Part shown: positions 19,445-27,892 of the stretch, in pieces
Numbering within the stretch: position 1 is the first letter of the stretch
How the letters are laid out: every line of letters begins with the position of its first letter
From: CALZFJ01 sp051878575
GTDB taxonomy: Bacteria > Bacteroidota > Bacteroidia > Bacteroidales > Muribaculaceae
NCBI GenBank assembly: GCA_051878575.1
Contig: JBJEKJ010000114.1
Location: 6,247 to 70,246, forward strand
Length of the DNA: 64,000 bases
Direction: 5' to 3'
Notes under the pieces: model-generated
What the model saw: only the letters and a program-made list of their open reading frames with translations
Told to the model about the DNA's origin: nothing
Databases searched by the model: none
Program-made: the position numbers and the translations under genes

Positions 19445-19485
19445 AATAAATTTGGCATGCGGCACTCGGTTTGACCGATTTTTAT

Positions 19486-19493
19486 TACTTTTG
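19486..19493 (+). promoter_or_regulatory. -7 element of the Pif1-like helicase gene
   Basis: TACTTTTG fits TAnnTTTG and lies 21 bases before the ATG at 19515. A matched -33 element is not clear. It rules out starts upstream of about 19500. Confidence 0.5.
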
Positions 19494-19514
19494 TGGAAAA
19501 ATTGCGACTTTTCA

Positions 19515-21524
19515 ATGACGAATTTTCCCGCCGACATCGATACCGACAATAGAGAATTCCGGAATGCGCTGCGTCTGATCTCAGATACGCGGCAATCGGT
19601 ATTCCTGACCGGAAAGGCCGGTACCGGAAAGAGCACGTTCCTAAAATATATCTGCGACGTAACGAGGAAGAAATATATCGTACTTGCACCTACCGGTATT
19701 GCTGCCGTGAATGTGGGTGGCATGACCATACACTCTTTTTTCAAAATGCCTCTGAAGCCAATGCTGCCCGATGATCCCGACTATATGCCGAGAAAGATTC
19801 GCAAGACTCTACGATACACTAAGGAGAAAGTGCGAATAATCAAGGAGCTCGACTTGATAATCATCGACGAGATTTCGATGGTTAGGGCCGATATGATCGA
19901 TTTTATGGACAAGGTCCTGCGCGTCTACTCCGAGAATATGCGCGAGCCGTTTGGCGGCAAGCAGCTTCTGCTCGTGGGCGATATCTTCCAGCTTGAGCCG
20001 GTGGTGACTCCCGATATGCGCGATATTCTCCGCCGGTACTACAACGACTTCTTTTTCTTCAATGCCCGGGCGTTCAGCGCAATTAATATTGTGCCGATAG
20101 AATTGGTGAAAATCTACCGGCAGTCGGATAGCAATTTTATATCAATGCTCGACAAGATACGGGTTAATCAGGTTACTGAACGAGACATACAGCTGATTAA
20201 CACGCGGTTTCAGCCCGCATACGAGTCATCAACGGGTGATTTCGTTATGACGCTCGCCACGCGACGCGACACTGTGGATACCATCAATGAGTCGCATTTG
20301 GCTGAGATCGAGGCCGAAGAACACACTTTCAAGGGATTGATAGAGGGAACTTTTCCCTTGCAGAACCTGCCTACCTCGCAAGAGCTTACGCTGAAAGTAG
20401 GCGCACAAGTGATTTTTATCAGGAATGACCGCAGCCAGCGGTGGATTAATGGCACGATAGGCAAAGTGTCTGAGATAGGCGATGATTTTATAGAGGTGGA
20501 GTTGGAGTCGGGCAAGAAACATTCATTGCAGCCCGAGCAGTGGGAAAATATGCAATATGATTTCGATGAGAAGGAAAAACGCATAAAGGAGACGGTGTTG
20601 GGCACTTTCACGCAATTCCCCGTGAAACTGGCTTGGGCTCTGACCATCCACAAAAGTCAGGGACTCACGTTCAATAACATAATAATAGATCTGTCGGGTG
20701 GAGCATTCTCGAGCGGACAGACTTACGTGGCACTGTCGCGATGTACGTCGCTATCGGGAATTATACTTCGCCAACCCATAAGGCTTCGCGACATTATCGT
20801 CAATCGGTCGGTGGTGGAATTCAGCAAGTCGTTCAATAGCAATGCCCTGATTAGCGATGCCCTGAACCGTGCAAATGCCTATCGTTGTTTCGTCGGAGCA
20901 TCGCATGCGTTCGACAATCGCGATTTCTCCACGGCAATCGATTCCTTCGTAGAGGCCAATCGGCTACAGAATGTGCTCGATGAGCCTCTGTTCAAGCGGT
21001 TTCTTCGCAAGAAGCTCAATGTTATTAATGTGTTGCAGCACGAGATTGACCGATTGACCGATGTGGTGTCGGAAAAAACGGCGATTCTCAATGACCTTGC
21101 CACTGAGTTTGCCCTATTGGGCAATGCCTTGATTGAGGATACGCACCTCGAGCCTATTGGCATTAAGTCGGCTATGGCAAACTTCAACAAGGCACTTGGC
21201 CTGAATCAGGCGTGCTTGGAGGCGCTACTCGGCAAAGCGGAATTGCTTGTGAGGCTCGACGAGGCTGAGGAGGCTGTCGCACTGCTAAAAAAAGCTACCG
21301 AGGCGCATCCTGATAGCGACAAGGCATTCTATTGGCTCGGACAGTGTCGGTTGGAGCTAAACGACTATCCCGGAGCACTTATCGCATTAAAGAAATCTAT
21401 ACGTCTCAACGGAGGGAATCCGGAGGCGCATGATGCTCTATGTGGCATATACACCGAAATAGGATTGGATGATATGGCCGAGAAGCATAGAAAATTGGCT
21501 GATAAGCTGCGCAAGAAAAAATAG
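19515..21524 (+). CDS. Pif1/RecD-like helicase with C-terminal TPR region
   Basis: This is a 669-residue superfamily 1B-type DNA helicase. The Walker A loop GKAGTGKS lies at 33-40, Walker B IIIDEISM around 115-122, the motif GGKQLLLVGDIFQL follows, and the late motifs LAWALTIHKSQG and YVALSRC complete the core by about residue 430. The last 200 residues are helical and contain tetratricopeptide-like repeats. The family unwinds DNA, often with G-quadruplex or replication-fork roles, but the partner bound by the TPR part is unknown. An in-frame ATG at 19452 lies before the -7 element, so MTNFPADID is taken as the start. The downstream exonuclease gene has its own -7 element. Confidence 0.88.
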   Translation: MTNFPADIDTDNREFRNALRLISDTRQSVFLTGKAGTGKSTFLKYICDVTRKKYIVLAPTGIAAVNVGGMTIHSFFKMPLKPMLPDDPDYMPRKIRKTLRYTKEKVRIIKELDLIIIDEISMVRADMIDFMDKVLRVYSENMREPFGGKQLLLVGDIFQLEPVVTPDMRDILRRYYNDFFFFNARAFSAINIVPIELVKIYRQSDSNFISMLDKIRVNQVTERDIQLINTRFQPAYESSTGDFVMTLATRRDTVDTINESHLAEIEAEEHTFKGLIEGTFPLQNLPTSQELTLKVGAQVIFIRNDRSQRWINGTIGKVSEIGDDFIEVELESGKKHSLQPEQWENMQYDFDEKEKRIKETVLGTFTQFPVKLAWALTIHKSQGLTFNNIIIDLSGGAFSSGQTYVALSRCTSLSGIILRQPIRLRDIIVNRSVVEFSKSFNSNALISDALNRANAYRCFVGASHAFDNRDFSTAIDSFVEANRLQNVLDEPLFKRFLRKKLNVINVLQHEIDRLTDVVSEKTAILNDLATEFALLGNALIEDTHLEPIGIKSAMANFNKALGLNQACLEALLGKAELLVRLDEAEEAVALLKKATEAHPDSDKAFYWLGQCRLELNDYPGALIALKKSIRLNGGNPEAHDALCGIYTEIGLDDMAEKHRKLADKLRKKK

Positions 21525-21544
21525 TATAGTTCCTATTTTTTTAT

Positions 21545-21552
21545 TACTTTTG
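21545..21552 (+). promoter_or_regulatory. -7 element of the 3'-5' exonuclease gene
   Basis: TACTTTTG lies 30 bases before the ATG at 21583 and fits TAnnTTTG. The -33 element is not obvious. It supports that start over an in-frame ATG at 21469, which lies inside the helicase gene. Confidence 0.5.
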
Positions 21553-21582
21553 CAGAGAATTTTATATGAAGCATCACTCGCA

Positions 21583-22200
21583 ATGAGTACAGTCCACATT
21601 AGTAAAGAACAGATAGCGGAACTTGAGAAAGTTACCTTTCCGGGCAATATCCATGTCGTCGACTCGATGGCAAAGGTGAAATCGGCAGTTACATTTCTGA
21701 ACAAATGTGACCGCTTGGGATTCGACACCGAGACGCGTCCGTCGTTTAAGCGCGGTGTCACATATAAGGTGGCGCTGATGCAGATTTCCACACTGACTGA
21801 TTGCTTTTTATTCAGACTTAACATTGTGGGTATGCCCGATATTCTGAAAGAATTCTTGGAGAATGAGAATATAACCAAGATCGGTATATCGCTTAAGGAT
21901 GATTTCGGCGTGCTCGGCAAAGTTACCGATGCCAATCCTCATGGATTTATCGATTTGCAGCACCTTGTGCCTGAGTATGGAATTGGCGACGCGGGTTTGC
22001 AGAAGATCTACGCTATAATTTTTGGTGAGCGTATCTCCAAAAATCAGCGGCTGACAAACTGGGAGGCCGGGGAGCTCTCGCTGGGCCAGCAGGTGTATGC
22101 GGCTATCGACGCATGGGCGTGCCTGAAGATTTACAATCACCTTGAGGCAAATGGTTTTATCCCTACCGAGTCAAAATATTACTGCGATGAAGACGAATAG
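21583..22200 (+). CDS. DEDDy-type 3'-5' exonuclease domain protein
   Basis: This 205-residue protein is a stand-alone exonuclease domain of the DNA polymerase I/RNase D fold. Its catalytic acids are Asp48 and Glu50 in GFDTE, Asp106 or Asp107 in SLKDD, and the YxxxD motif Tyr172...Asp176 in VYAAIDAWACLKIY, which places it in the DEDDy class. No polymerase or HRDC domain is attached. Such proteins act on DNA or RNA 3' ends in the cytoplasm, and the substrate here is unknown. It follows the Pif1-like helicase closely, so a shared repair role is possible (inference). Confidence 0.88.
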   Translation: MSTVHISKEQIAELEKVTFPGNIHVVDSMAKVKSAVTFLNKCDRLGFDTETRPSFKRGVTYKVALMQISTLTDCFLFRLNIVGMPDILKEFLENENITKIGISLKDDFGVLGKVTDANPHGFIDLQHLVPEYGIGDAGLQKIYAIIFGERISKNQRLTNWEAGELSLGQQVYAAIDAWACLKIYNHLEANGFIPTESKYYCDEDE

Positions 22201-22456
22201 AAGTAAACTGAGGCGTTCCACTTATTTGCCACTGGCTCTGACGCTATATCTTGCTTTTATGGCCTATGTGGGGCGCTCATATCTGCTCAATGGCGAGTAT
22301 CTGTATTATTTCGGAGTGATTGGCGTATCGCTTGTGGTGATAATATTATTGCACTTCTCCTTGAAACGCCGTGAGGCATTGAAGGAAAAGCGCAATAATG
22401 ATAATTCCTCTTACGGTAGATACGGCGACGAATCAGGCGATAAGAATCCTATCTGA
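22187..22456 (+). CDS. Small two-span membrane protein
   Basis: It has 89 residues: a basic N-terminus, two hydrophobic segments (about 12-30 and 36-54), then a polar, charged tail ending GDKNPI. I do not recognise the family. The start overlaps the exonuclease stop by 14 bases, suggesting translational coupling. The last 8 bases overlap the end of the convergent sigma factor gene. Confidence 0.65.
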   Translation: MKTNRSKLRRSTYLPLALTLYLAFMAYVGRSYLLNGEYLYYFGVIGVSLVVIILLHFSLKRREALKEKRNNDNSSYGRYGDESGDKNPI

Positions 22457-22964
22457 AATCAGCCAAATTCTTTTGAAGCCTCTTTTTTGCAATGAAAATG
22501 CGGCTTTTCACTGTTCCGATGGGCAAATCCTGAATGTCGGCTATCTCCTGATAGGCATATCCTTTCAAGTAGAGTCCGAATGTGGCTCGGATGTTGCCCG
22601 GCAGATGATTCACCATTTGCATTATCTCCTTTTGCGACATCACGCTGTCGGGGGTGTCGCTCGTAGCCTTGTCCTTGGTGGCGTCGATAAAGCCGGTGTT
22701 GTCGGTTGAGTCGTTTATGACGATTAATTTTGACTCTTTGCGATAATTGTTGATAAAGATGTTTTTCATAATGGTCATAGCCCAACCTTTGAAGTTGTTC
22801 TCCTCAACGAATTTCTTCTCATTGCATAAAATCTTCAAAGTTGTGTCTTGAAGTAGGTCATTTGCATCGTCGTAGTTGGCAGTCAGCCTGTAGGCAAAAC
22901 TAAGCAGTCGAGGCCTTATGCCCATCAAATTGTTAAAGAAAGATTCAGTAGTCATATTTTTCAT
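22449..22964 (-). CDS. ECF-type RNA polymerase sigma factor
   Basis: This 171-residue sigma factor has region 2 (about 10-80, including YDDANDLLQDTTLKIL) and region 4 with a helix-turn-helix (YAYQEIADIQDLPIGTVKSR, about 135-155), joined by a short acidic linker. These are hallmarks of extracytoplasmic-function sigma factors. No anti-sigma factor or SusC-type partner lies beside it, so how it is controlled is unknown. The start is taken as the Met at 22964, with 22955 as an alternative, because an upstream ATG at 23015 lies within the promoter. It faces the 23209 gene across a 244-base region with inverted repeats. Confidence 0.9.
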   Translation of the reverse strand: MKNMTTESFFNNLMGIRPRLLSFAYRLTANYDDANDLLQDTTLKILCNEKKFVEENNFKGWAMTIMKNIFINNYRKESKLIVINDSTDNTGFIDATKDKATSDTPDSVMSQKEIMQMVNHLPGNIRATFGLYLKGYAYQEIADIQDLPIGTVKSRIFIAKKRLQKNLADFR

Positions 22965-22983
22965 ATTTAAAATAAGATTACTG

Positions 22984-23015
22984 CAAATATATAAATAATT
23001 CTCAGAACAAAACAA
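22984..23015 (-). promoter_or_regulatory. Promoter of the ECF sigma gene
   Basis: On the minus strand TTG (23015-23013), 21 bases and TATATTTG (22991-22984) fit the housekeeping consensus. Inverted arms ATTCTCA (22998-23004) and TGAGAAT (23021-23027) straddle the -33 side and could be an operator. Confidence 0.5.
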
Positions 23016-23091
23016 CTTTTTGAGAATAAAAATATTTTAATTCTTTGATTTTTTTATTTTGTTGAGTTTCATAATCTTAATGCGATGTTTG

Positions 23092-23191
23092 GATGTTACA
23101 TTCTTGTTACCAATTTGACAAATCTTTATTATGTCAGGAATAATTGCTATCTTAGTAAAAATTTTTAGTGAGAAGATTACATTGTAACATC
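23092..23191. repeat. Inverted repeat before the 23209 gene
   Basis: GATGTTACA at 23092-23100 and TGTAACATC at 23183-23191 are perfect 9-base inverted arms 82 bases apart, with another GTTAC at 23106. They lie upstream of the 23209 gene, which has no clear TAnnTTTG promoter. They may be regulator sites or ends of a leader RNA. Confidence 0.35.
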
Positions 23192-23208
23192 TAAAATAAA
23201 TAAAGATT

Positions 23209-23574
23209 ATGGCAAATAAACGAGATTTAAAGCGTTTCATCAGAAACGTAAGCGGTGATGTGGCAGGTGAATTGGTTTTTGCGAAGAACTTCATCGATGG
23301 AATTGATGCCGATGAATTCGAAAATATAGTTTGTGAGATCGCCGTGCTCCAGGTAACATCTGTCGACAGGGTATCGGTGGCTTTCGACCGCAATCTGAAG
23401 AGCTTCGATGGAAATAAGAACGCATATAATAAAGCCCGCCGCTCATATTACAAGAGCTGTTACGGTGAGCTGAAGAAGGAGTTTCAGGACGCATTGAACG
23501 GAATCATATCCAAGATGAACGCCTTGCTCCCTCAGTATGTGAAAGATGCCAATAAGGCTGCTATGAAAAAATAG
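23209..23574 (+). CDS. Conserved small protein of unknown function
   Basis: It has 121 residues, starts MANKRDLKRFI, is mostly helical and rich in Lys, Asn and Asp, with two aromatic/basic patches (RRSYYKSCYGELKKEF). It has no signal peptide or membrane span, so it is probably cytoplasmic. I recall similar short proteins beginning MANKRDLK in other Bacteroidales, without known function. It is monocistronic: a terminator follows at 23595. It is divergent from the ECF sigma gene, with inverted repeats in between, so control by that sigma factor is possible but unproven. Confidence 0.75.
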   Translation: MANKRDLKRFIRNVSGDVAGELVFAKNFIDGIDADEFENIVCEIAVLQVTSVDRVSVAFDRNLKSFDGNKNAYNKARRSYYKSCYGELKKEFQDALNGIISKMNALLPQYVKDANKAAMKK

Positions 23575-23594
23575 TAATTAATATGTGGTATGAA

Positions 23595-23638
23595 GATATG
23601 GGCACATAATAATATGGATAATGTGCTCATATCTTTTT
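23595..23638 (+). terminator. Rho-independent terminator after the 23209 gene
   Basis: Arms 23595-23607 and 23621-23633 pair over 13 positions with one mismatch, around a 13-base loop, followed by five T. It isolates the unknown small protein from the acyltransferase. Confidence 0.8.
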
Positions 23639-23648
23639 AATTGACAAA

Positions 23649-24200
23649 TTGGACTTGAAAGCGATAGCAAATATTTTGTTGCGGCTGATAGGATGGAGAA
23701 TATCGGTGAATGTGCCCTATTATCCCAAGTCGGTGATTTGCGTGGCTCCTCACACAAGTAATTGGGACTTCATTCTGGGAAAAATCGGCTATGCGGCCAC
23801 CGGGCGCAAGACGCATTTCCTGATGAAGGAGGCGTGGTTTTTCTTCCCGCTTGGGGCGTTGTTCAGAGCGATCGGAGGAATTGCCGTCCCTCACAAGAAA
23901 GGCTCCGACCTTACGAGTCTGATAATAGAGAAATTCGCACATGCCGATATGATGAATCTGGCGGTTACACCCGAGGGGACGCGCAGTTTGAACCGTAATT
24001 GGCGCAAAGGATTCCTGTATATCGCCGAAGGTGCCAATATACCTATAATACTTGCCTACATCGACTATGCCACGAGGGAGATGTCGCTTGCCGAGACATT
24101 CTATCCTACTGGCAACGTAGATGCCGATATGGCATATATAAAGAAATTCTACGACGGGAAGACGGGACGTTATCCCGATAAATTTTCCAATGAGATTTAG
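23649..24200 (+). CDS. 1-acyl-glycerol-3-phosphate acyltransferase-like protein
   Basis: This 183-residue protein belongs to the PlsC-like lysophospholipid acyltransferases. It has the catalytic motif HTSNWDF (His-x4-Asp, near residue 35), a lipid-facing segment FFFPLGALFRAIGGI, and the substrate-binding motif PEGTRS (near 109). It is shorter than classical PlsC and matches a compact Bacteroidetes subgroup whose exact acceptor lipid is unknown. No ATG fits: the frame can start at TTG 23649 or TTG 23655, and the latter gives MKAIANILLRLIGW, much like related proteins. It lies 19 bases upstream of the amidase gene and is probably co-transcribed. Confidence 0.82.
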   Translation: MDLKAIANILLRLIGWRISVNVPYYPKSVICVAPHTSNWDFILGKIGYAATGRKTHFLMKEAWFFFPLGALFRAIGGIAVPHKKGSDLTSLIIEKFAHADMMNLAVTPEGTRSLNRNWRKGFLYIAEGANIPIILAYIDYATREMSLAETFYPTGNVDADMAYIKKFYDGKTGRYPDKFSNEI

Positions 24201-24219
24201 TAATGAGCGCATGTGAGCT

Positions 24220-25026
24220 ATGAACAACAATCTGAATATTGTAGCCATTGAGCATGATATAGTGTGGGGCGATGTGGACGCCAACATTGCAAGAATCAGC
24301 GAAACCATTGCTTCCATCCCCTACGATATAGACTTGTTGATATTGCCCGAGATGTTCTCGACGGGATTTGTCGTCGAGAAGACTGCTGCCGAGAATCTTG
24401 CCGAGAGGAATACCGGGGCCACAATATCGGCTTTGAGGAGGCTGTCGGAGACGTATCGTGTGGCTATAGCCGGCAGTTTTCTTGCACGCACGGCAGGACG
24501 GCTCTACAATAGGGCCTTCATGCTCGAGCCGAATGGCGATGAGACCTATTACGATAAGCGCCACTTGTTCAGAATGGGAGGTGAGCGTGATGTGTATGCC
24601 GCAGGAAGCGTCGAGGCGCCAATACTGCGCTATCGAGGATGGAACATAAAGATAGTGGTGTGCTATGACTTGCGCTTCCCCGTTTGGTGTAGGAGCACGG
24701 AGCATAAGCCCTACGACCTGCTTGTTGTAGTAGCCAACTGGCCCAAAGTGCGCTTTGGGGCTTGGAGCACATTGCTTGCTGCAAGAGCTATTGAGAATGA
24801 GTGCTATGTGTGTGGTGTGAACCGACGAGGAACAGATATTGACGGTATGGACTATTCGGAGGCTACGTCGAGAATAATCGATTTCAAGGGAAATGATGTG
24901 GGTAGATGGGTCGATGCGACCAATGCTATTGTGGCTTCGCTCGACTATGATAGGCTGGCGATGTTCAGGGAGAAGTTCCCGGCGTGGAAGGATGCCGATT
25001 CGTTCACGTTGAGTGAAGGCAAATAA
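24220..25026 (+). CDS. Nitrilase-family amidase, omega-amidase (YafV)-like
   Basis: It is a carbon-nitrogen hydrolase of 268 residues with the full catalytic triad: Glu44 in ILPEMFSTGF, Lys113 in YYDKRHLF and Cys148 in VVCYDLRFPVW. The sequence around the triad resembles YafV/Nit2 omega-amidases, which hydrolyse alpha-ketoglutaramate or alpha-ketosuccinamate and so clear products of glutamine transaminase and methionine salvage. It is cytoplasmic. It follows the acyltransferase gene by 19 bases and ends 7 bases before the convergent U32 gene. The exact amide is not determined by the sequence. Confidence 0.85.
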   Translation: MNNNLNIVAIEHDIVWGDVDANIARISETIASIPYDIDLLILPEMFSTGFVVEKTAAENLAERNTGATISALRRLSETYRVAIAGSFLARTAGRLYNRAFMLEPNGDETYYDKRHLFRMGGERDVYAAGSVEAPILRYRGWNIKIVVCYDLRFPVWCRSTEHKPYDLLVVVANWPKVRFGAWSTLLAARAIENECYVCGVNRRGTDIDGMDYSEATSRIIDFKGNDVGRWVDATNAIVASLDYDRLAMFREKFPAWKDADSFTLSEGK

Positions 25027-25033
25027 TAGTCTG

Positions 25034-26878
25034 TCATTTTTCGGCATACAGCCGCATCTCACAATTCTTGCAGTCACATTCCACACGAAGTAGGATATTC
25101 CCTGAGGCCCGTAAAAACAATTTTTCGGGCAGTTTCTTGCCATTGCCATCCTTGATGCAAGCTCCGAGCTCACGCCTTATGCAGTAGCGGGTTTGCATGG
25201 CGATGTGGCTTTCTCGCAATGGATTGCCTACTTCGATGGCAGGAGTAATATCGGTAACGCCGTGTAGACGATACACTTCCTCCGCCAGTTTGTTTGACAC
25301 GTTGTCGGAATCCACAAGCGTATTGGTGATATACGATGCTTCGGCTGATTCTTTTCGGCGATAGCCATATTTGTGCCTTATCCTTCGGGTGGATGTCAGG
25401 CTATCTATGGCATCGCGACGTAATTGTGTGAGCAGCGACGAAGGGATAAACAAGTCGTCGAGAGTTTCTATATTGGTTGCACGAAATATGGTGTTCCCCA
25501 ATTTGCTCAGTATGGTTCGTTGCCTGACGGCTTGCGACGTCTGCGCACGCTGCAATTTCCCGACATATTTTCCAGTGGTTACGGTGAAACCTTCGACATC
25601 GGTGATATGTATGCTCAGCGTGCCGTTGGCGTGGCTCATTTTGATTTCTATCGGAATATAGCGTGACGCCGAATCGCTCAGCATTGCGTCCTCGAAGGAT
25701 TTGTCGAAAGTCCTGAAAAGTCGTGTTCCGGCAGGAATATCGACGGGGCTGAGCGTGCTCATTGTATTCGCAGTGGCTTTATTTACCCTAAATCCGCAAT
25801 ATTCGCCATTATTTGAGAAATAGCTTATTCCATCGCCATTGTGGAGTAAAGTGTCGCTTGATATTCTTATGCTCTTGCCTCGGCAGCTTTCCACCGTGCC
25901 TATCTCCTCACCTAACGACTTAGGAGTGTCGATTGAGGCGATGCTGCTTCCATTGGCAGGTCGGCGGCTGTCGAGGAAATAGTGTGTGAAAGAGCGGTTG
26001 AAACTCTTTTTGGGGTCGGGAGTGAATGTCAGTTCAGATATTCCTGCCGACGAGCGCGAGTATTTGTCGGGATTCTCGGCAATGACTCGGTCGATGGCTT
26101 GGCGGTAATATGCCACTACATTCTTGACGTATGCCATATCTTTTAGTCGGCCCTCAATCTTGAATGACGACACTCCGGCAGCGAGCATCTCGGCGATTCG
26201 CTCGCTTTGATTCAAATCGCGCAGCGATAGCAGGTGCTTGTTGCGAAGCAGGGTGCGTCCGTTATTATCGACGAGGTCGTAGGGAAGTCGGCAAATCTGT
26301 GCGCACTCTCCCCTATTGGCACTTCGGCATTTTAGAATCTCACTTGCCTGGCAGCGTCCACTGTAGCTCACGCATAGCGCGCCATGCACGAAACACTCCA
26401 ATGGCACGTCGACAGCCTTGTGTATGGAAGCAATCTCCTCTAATGAAAGCTCTCTTGCAAGGACGAGTTGGGAGAACCCCAGTGATTCAAGAAATTTGGC
26501 TTTTTGTGGCGTGCGGATGTCACACTGAGTGCTGGCATGAAGTTCTATTGGAGGTATGTCGAGGCGTAGCACACCCATATCCTGAACTATCAGTGCGTCG
26601 ACGCCAATGCGGTATAGGCTCTTTATGAGATTCTCGACAATTGCAATCTCATTATCGAAAATAAGAGTGTTCACCGTGGTGTACACCCTTGCTCCGAATT
26701 GGTGGGCAAAGTCGACCACATGGGAGATGTCGTCGATTGAATTGCCGGCCGCAGCCCTTGCGCCATGCGACCTTGCGCCGATATACACGGCATCGGCACC
26801 ATGCTTGATCGCCTCGATGGCAATTTCCTTAGTGCGTGCCGGAGCCAATAATTCTATGCTGCGAGTAGATTTTTCCAA
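25034..26878 (-). CDS. rlhA: U32-family protein, RlhA-like 23S rRNA hydroxylation enzyme
   Basis: Peptidase U32 relatives such as RlhA and TrhP hydroxylate RNA rather than cut protein. The 614 residues match RlhA (YdcP), which adds a hydroxyl at a 23S rRNA cytidine. Visible are the N-terminal IELLAPA strand, the U32 signature ECFVHGALCVSYSGRC, and cysteines near 169, 176, 192 and 196 that fit the iron-sulfur ligands. A DUF3656-type domain occupies the middle. The C-terminus has a further CDCKNC cluster. No ATG fits: I place the start at TTG 26878, 14 bases after the metA stop, giving MEKSTRSIELLAPA. An ATG at 26983 would begin inside metA. It is probably co-transcribed with metA. Confidence 0.82.
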   Translation of the reverse strand: MEKSTRSIELLAPARTKEIAIEAIKHGADAVYIGARSHGARAAAGNSIDDISHVVDFAHQFGARVYTTVNTLIFDNEIAIVENLIKSLYRIGVDALIVQDMGVLRLDIPPIELHASTQCDIRTPQKAKFLESLGFSQLVLARELSLEEIASIHKAVDVPLECFVHGALCVSYSGRCQASEILKCRSANRGECAQICRLPYDLVDNNGRTLLRNKHLLSLRDLNQSERIAEMLAAGVSSFKIEGRLKDMAYVKNVVAYYRQAIDRVIAENPDKYSRSSAGISELTFTPDPKKSFNRSFTHYFLDSRRPANGSSIASIDTPKSLGEEIGTVESCRGKSIRISSDTLLHNGDGISYFSNNGEYCGFRVNKATANTMSTLSPVDIPAGTRLFRTFDKSFEDAMLSDSASRYIPIEIKMSHANGTLSIHITDVEGFTVTTGKYVGKLQRAQTSQAVRQRTILSKLGNTIFRATNIETLDDLFIPSSLLTQLRRDAIDSLTSTRRIRHKYGYRRKESAEASYITNTLVDSDNVSNKLAEEVYRLHGVTDITPAIEVGNPLRESHIAMQTRYCIRRELGACIKDGNGKKLPEKLFLRASGNILLRVECDCKNCEMRLYAEK

Positions 26879-26892
26879 CGTTTGAGATATGT

Positions 26893-27810
26893 TTATTTTA
26901 TATTCCTGATGTCGTAGGGCGTTTCCTGATATACGAAATAATTCAGCCAATTCGTGAAAAGCAAGTTCGCATGCGATCTCCATCTCACTATTGGACGTTT
27001 GCCGGGGTCATTGTCCTCATAATAGTTGTCGGGGATATGCGGATTCATTCCTTTCTCCAAATCGCGGCGGTACTCAAAATCGAGGGTCATTGGCGAGTAT
27101 TCCGAGTGTCCTGTTATATAGAATTCCCGTCCGTTGCGCCCCATAATCATATATATACCGCTCTCCTCGCTCTCGGCGATTATTTGCAGTTCCTTATGTG
27201 GCTCAATGTCCTCACGGTGAAGCTCGCTGAATCGGCTGTGCGGCACATAGAACACATCGTCGAAACCTCTGAATATAGGATTCTTGTGATCATTGACATG
27301 GTGCTTGAATACACCTGATATTTTCCTGCTGAGCACGTATTTGGGGATGCCGTAGTGGCAATATAGTCCTGCCAGAGCCGCCCAACAGATATAGAGTGTC
27401 GAGGTGACATGTGTTTTTGCCCATGCGAAAATCTCTTTCAGCTCGTCCCAGTAGTCAACGTCCTCGAAGTTCACTTTCTCTACCGGTGCTCCTGTCACGA
27501 TGAAACCGTCGTATTTGTCGCACTTTATATCGTCGAATTTCTTATAGAACATCTCAATGTGCTCACGCGGTGTGTTTTTGCACACATGGCCGTCGGGCTC
27601 GATGAAGTCAAGCTCGATTTGCAGCGGAGTGTTCGACAGTAGCCTTAGCAAGTCGGTCTCTGTCATAATCTTCAATGGCATCAAGTTCAATACTGCTATT
27701 TTTAGCGGTCGGATGTCTTGTGAGGATGCGCGTTGCTCGTCGATGACGAAAATATTCTCATCTTTAAGACTCTCTACCGCAGGCAGCGAAACTGGTACGC
27801 GTACTGGCAT
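26893..27810 (-). CDS. metAA: Homoserine O-acetyltransferase of the MetA type
   Basis: It activates homoserine by O-acylation, the committed step of methionine synthesis. The 305 residues are those of MetA. The catalytic Cys142 (YICWAALAG), His235 and Glu237 (TGHSEY) are at the canonical positions. Residue 111, which decides the acyl donor, is Glu in GAPVEKVNFE. E. coli MetA has Gly there and uses succinyl-CoA, while Glu is found in enzymes that use acetyl-CoA. It is therefore called an acetyltransferase despite its homology to succinyltransferases. A candidate promoter lies just upstream, and the U32 gene follows after 14 bases. No methionine riboswitch is visible in the short leader. Confidence 0.93.
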   Translation of the reverse strand: MPVRVPVSLPAVESLKDENIFVIDEQRASSQDIRPLKIAVLNLMPLKIMTETDLLRLLSNTPLQIELDFIEPDGHVCKNTPREHIEMFYKKFDDIKCDKYDGFIVTGAPVEKVNFEDVDYWDELKEIFAWAKTHVTSTLYICWAALAGLYCHYGIPKYVLSRKISGVFKHHVNDHKNPIFRGFDDVFYVPHSRFSELHREDIEPHKELQIIAESEESGIYMIMGRNGREFYITGHSEYSPMTLDFEYRRDLEKGMNPHIPDNYYEDNDPGKRPIVRWRSHANLLFTNWLNYFVYQETPYDIRNIK

Positions 27811-27836
27811 ATTCTCGTTCGTATTAATTTCTCTCG

Positions 27837-27867
27837 CAAAATTACTACAAATTCCACTATAACGAAA
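27837..27867 (-). promoter_or_regulatory. Candidate promoter of metA
   Basis: TAATTTTG (27844-27837) on the minus strand, with TTTC (27867-27864) 19 bases upstream, is close to TTTG-N19-TAnnTTTG. Transcription would begin near 27833, about 20 bases before the ATG. Confidence 0.45.
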
Positions 27868-27892
27868 GTGGTTTATATTTATTTAAAAGTAT

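Noticed and set aside
24106..25173. 355-codon open frame on the minus strand over the amidase gene
   Set aside because: It lies opposite the amidase with an intact catalytic triad. Its translation has no family motif and is rich in His, Tyr, Ser and Ile as expected of a shadow frame.
27811..27845. Possible SAM riboswitch before metA
   Set aside because: The predicted leader is about 20 bases, too short for any known SAM riboswitch, and the upstream structure is separated by a terminator.
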